NCBI RefSeq assembly: GCF_016765675.1
Contig: NZ_JAESWB010000165.1
Coordinates: forward strand, 1-64,000
Reading direction: 5' to 3'
DNA length: 64,000 bases
Origin: Neobacillus paridis
GTDB lineage: Bacteria; Bacillota; Bacilli; Bacillales; Cytobacillaceae
Shown here: positions 63,263 to 64,000 of the stretch, piece after piece
How the letters are laid out: each line of letters begins with the position of its first letter
How positions within the stretch are numbered: the stretch's first letter is position 1
Notes under the pieces: generated by a model
Databases searched by the model: none
Told to the model about the DNA's origin: nothing
Seen by the model: only the letters and a program-made list of their open reading frames with translations
Made by a program: the position numbers and the translations under genes

Positions 63263-64000
63263 CTAACTTTCCCGCTGCTGAAATTGTTTCATTTTTTGAG
63301 TAATGAATTCCATTTTTACATGCTGCCTTACATGCTCTGCAAGACGATCGAAGGCATCCTCCCGTAGTTGGCTGAAAGCAACACGTTCCGTTAAAGGTGC
63401 CAAACCTTTGCTTTCCCTTACCTTATTTAAGAAATAGGCACGAAATTCATCATTATGGAAGATTCCATGAAAATAAGAACCGAGTACCTTTTCGGATGAA
63501 TGCTTGCACCCATCGCATCCCTTTTCCATTTTAATGAACGGGACGGCATTACCTTTCAAGTGAGTTTGTCCCATATGAATCTCGTACCCGTTAATCGTAA
63601 ATTGCTTATTTTGATAGGTCACAACCCCTTTAGATAGAACGGTTGTCTTTTCCGTGGTCATAACGGTATGAATCGGAAGAAGGGCCAACCCCGCCATTTT
63701 TTCACAGGTTGTTTCTATATGATCCGGGTCGAGAATCTCCTCCCCAAGCATTTGAAAGCCACCGCAAATTCCAAATACAATGGTATTCCCTTTTGCTTGT
63801 AAAGCTAAAATGGCTTCTTTCAACCCACTTTGCTCGAGGAATTGCAAATCCTCAATCGTATTTTTACTCCCCGGCAGAATAATGATATCCGGGCTTTTCA
63901 GCTGATCTTGTTTGCTCACAAACCTTACATCACAGTCTGATTCTGCGAAGAACGGATCGATATCAATGAAATTGGATATTTTCGGATAGCGAATCACGGC
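63263..64000 (-). CDS. cobQ: Cobyric acid synthase (5' end outside window)
   Basis: The C-terminal 245 residues of CobQ, entering from the right edge. Glutamine amidotransferase motifs: IILPGSKNTIEDL, the nucleophile FGICGGFQMLG and YFHGIFHN. It amidates adenosylcobyrinic diamide side chains. The frame is open to the window end (GCC GTG ATT CGC), so the N-terminal ATP-binding half is outside. Confidence 0.93.
   Translation of the reverse strand, partial: AVIRYPKISNFIDIDPFFAESDCDVRFVSKQDQLKSPDIIILPGSKNTIEDLQFLEQSGLKEAILALQAKGNTIVFGICGGFQMLGEEILDPDHIETTCEKMAGLALLPIHTVMTTEKTTVLSKGVVTYQNKQFTINGYEIHMGQTHLKGNAVPFIKMEKGCDGCKHSSEKVLGSYFHGIFHNDEFRAYFLNKVRESKGLAPLTERVAFSQLREDAFDRLAEHVRQHVKMEFITQKMKQFQQRES

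Noticed and set aside
63206-64000. Cobalamin riboswitch for the cob cluster
   Set aside because: No aptamer-like sequence is visible; the operon start lies outside the right edge.

Overview
The window looks like a chromosome segment of a low-GC, endospore-forming Bacillaceae member (Bacillus, Neobacillus or a close genus). From about 12.6 kb to 58.6 kb the gene order is the reverse of a block I recall from Bacillus subtilis: yebE-yebG, the twelve-gene pur operon, yerA-yerB-yerC, pcrB-pcrA-ligA-yerH(camS), putP/opuE, gatCAB, dgkB(yerQ), rlmCD(yefA). The glyoxylate-bypass pair aceB-aceA, absent from B. subtilis but present in several other bacilli, sits inside this block.

1-12.6 kb is accessory. 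It holds the N-terminal part of a very large kinase-like/AAA-ATPase protein that runs off the left edge, a tiny SinI-type antirepressor, an OmpR-family response regulator, an AraC/GyrI-like regulator, a membrane-anchored alpha/beta hydrolase, a hydrolase-CPBP protease pair and two XRE regulators. Several genes here are decaying: a frameshifted GNAT acetyltransferase, a frameshifted antitoxin with a truncated RelE/ParE-type toxin, and short coding remnants. 12.7-35.4 kb carries rlmCD, two NAD-salvage genes (pncB, pncA), dgkB, plsY, putP, a WG-repeat secreted protein, gatCAB, a lysozyme-like protein, yueI, a peptide/proton symporter, aceBA and camS. 35.4-44.6 kb is replication/repair and lipid metabolism (ligA, pcrA, pcrB) plus yerABC. 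44.6-57.9 kb is the complete de novo purine operon purEKBCSQLFMNHD, with a PurBox pair, a sigma-A-type promoter, a guanine-class riboswitch and a leader terminator. 58-64 kb holds yebG, yebE, a secreted beta-propeller-like protein broken at a poly-T tract, and part of a cobalamin synthesis cluster (cobQ-cobA-cobC-cobD-cobO).

The most unusual material is repetitive. There are two arrays of exactly 52-bp units: 16 copies at 27.7-28.5 kb and 2 copies at 19.07-19.17 kb, both between convergent genes. In the large array every unit carries, on the minus strand, a purine-rich ribosome-binding-like sequence five bases before an ATG. A separate family of 21-bp repeats occurs upstream of rlmCD (3 copies) and inside the purine operon between purH and purD (7 copies at perfect 21-bp spacing). 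Other points for follow-up are a predicted pseudokinase next to a SinI-like microprotein, a T8 tract that breaks a signal peptide by one base, and a purine-operon terminator lying inside the 3' end of a convergent small gene.

All family names rest on recognition of motifs and gene order; no database search was run. No rRNA, tRNA or CRISPR array was seen.
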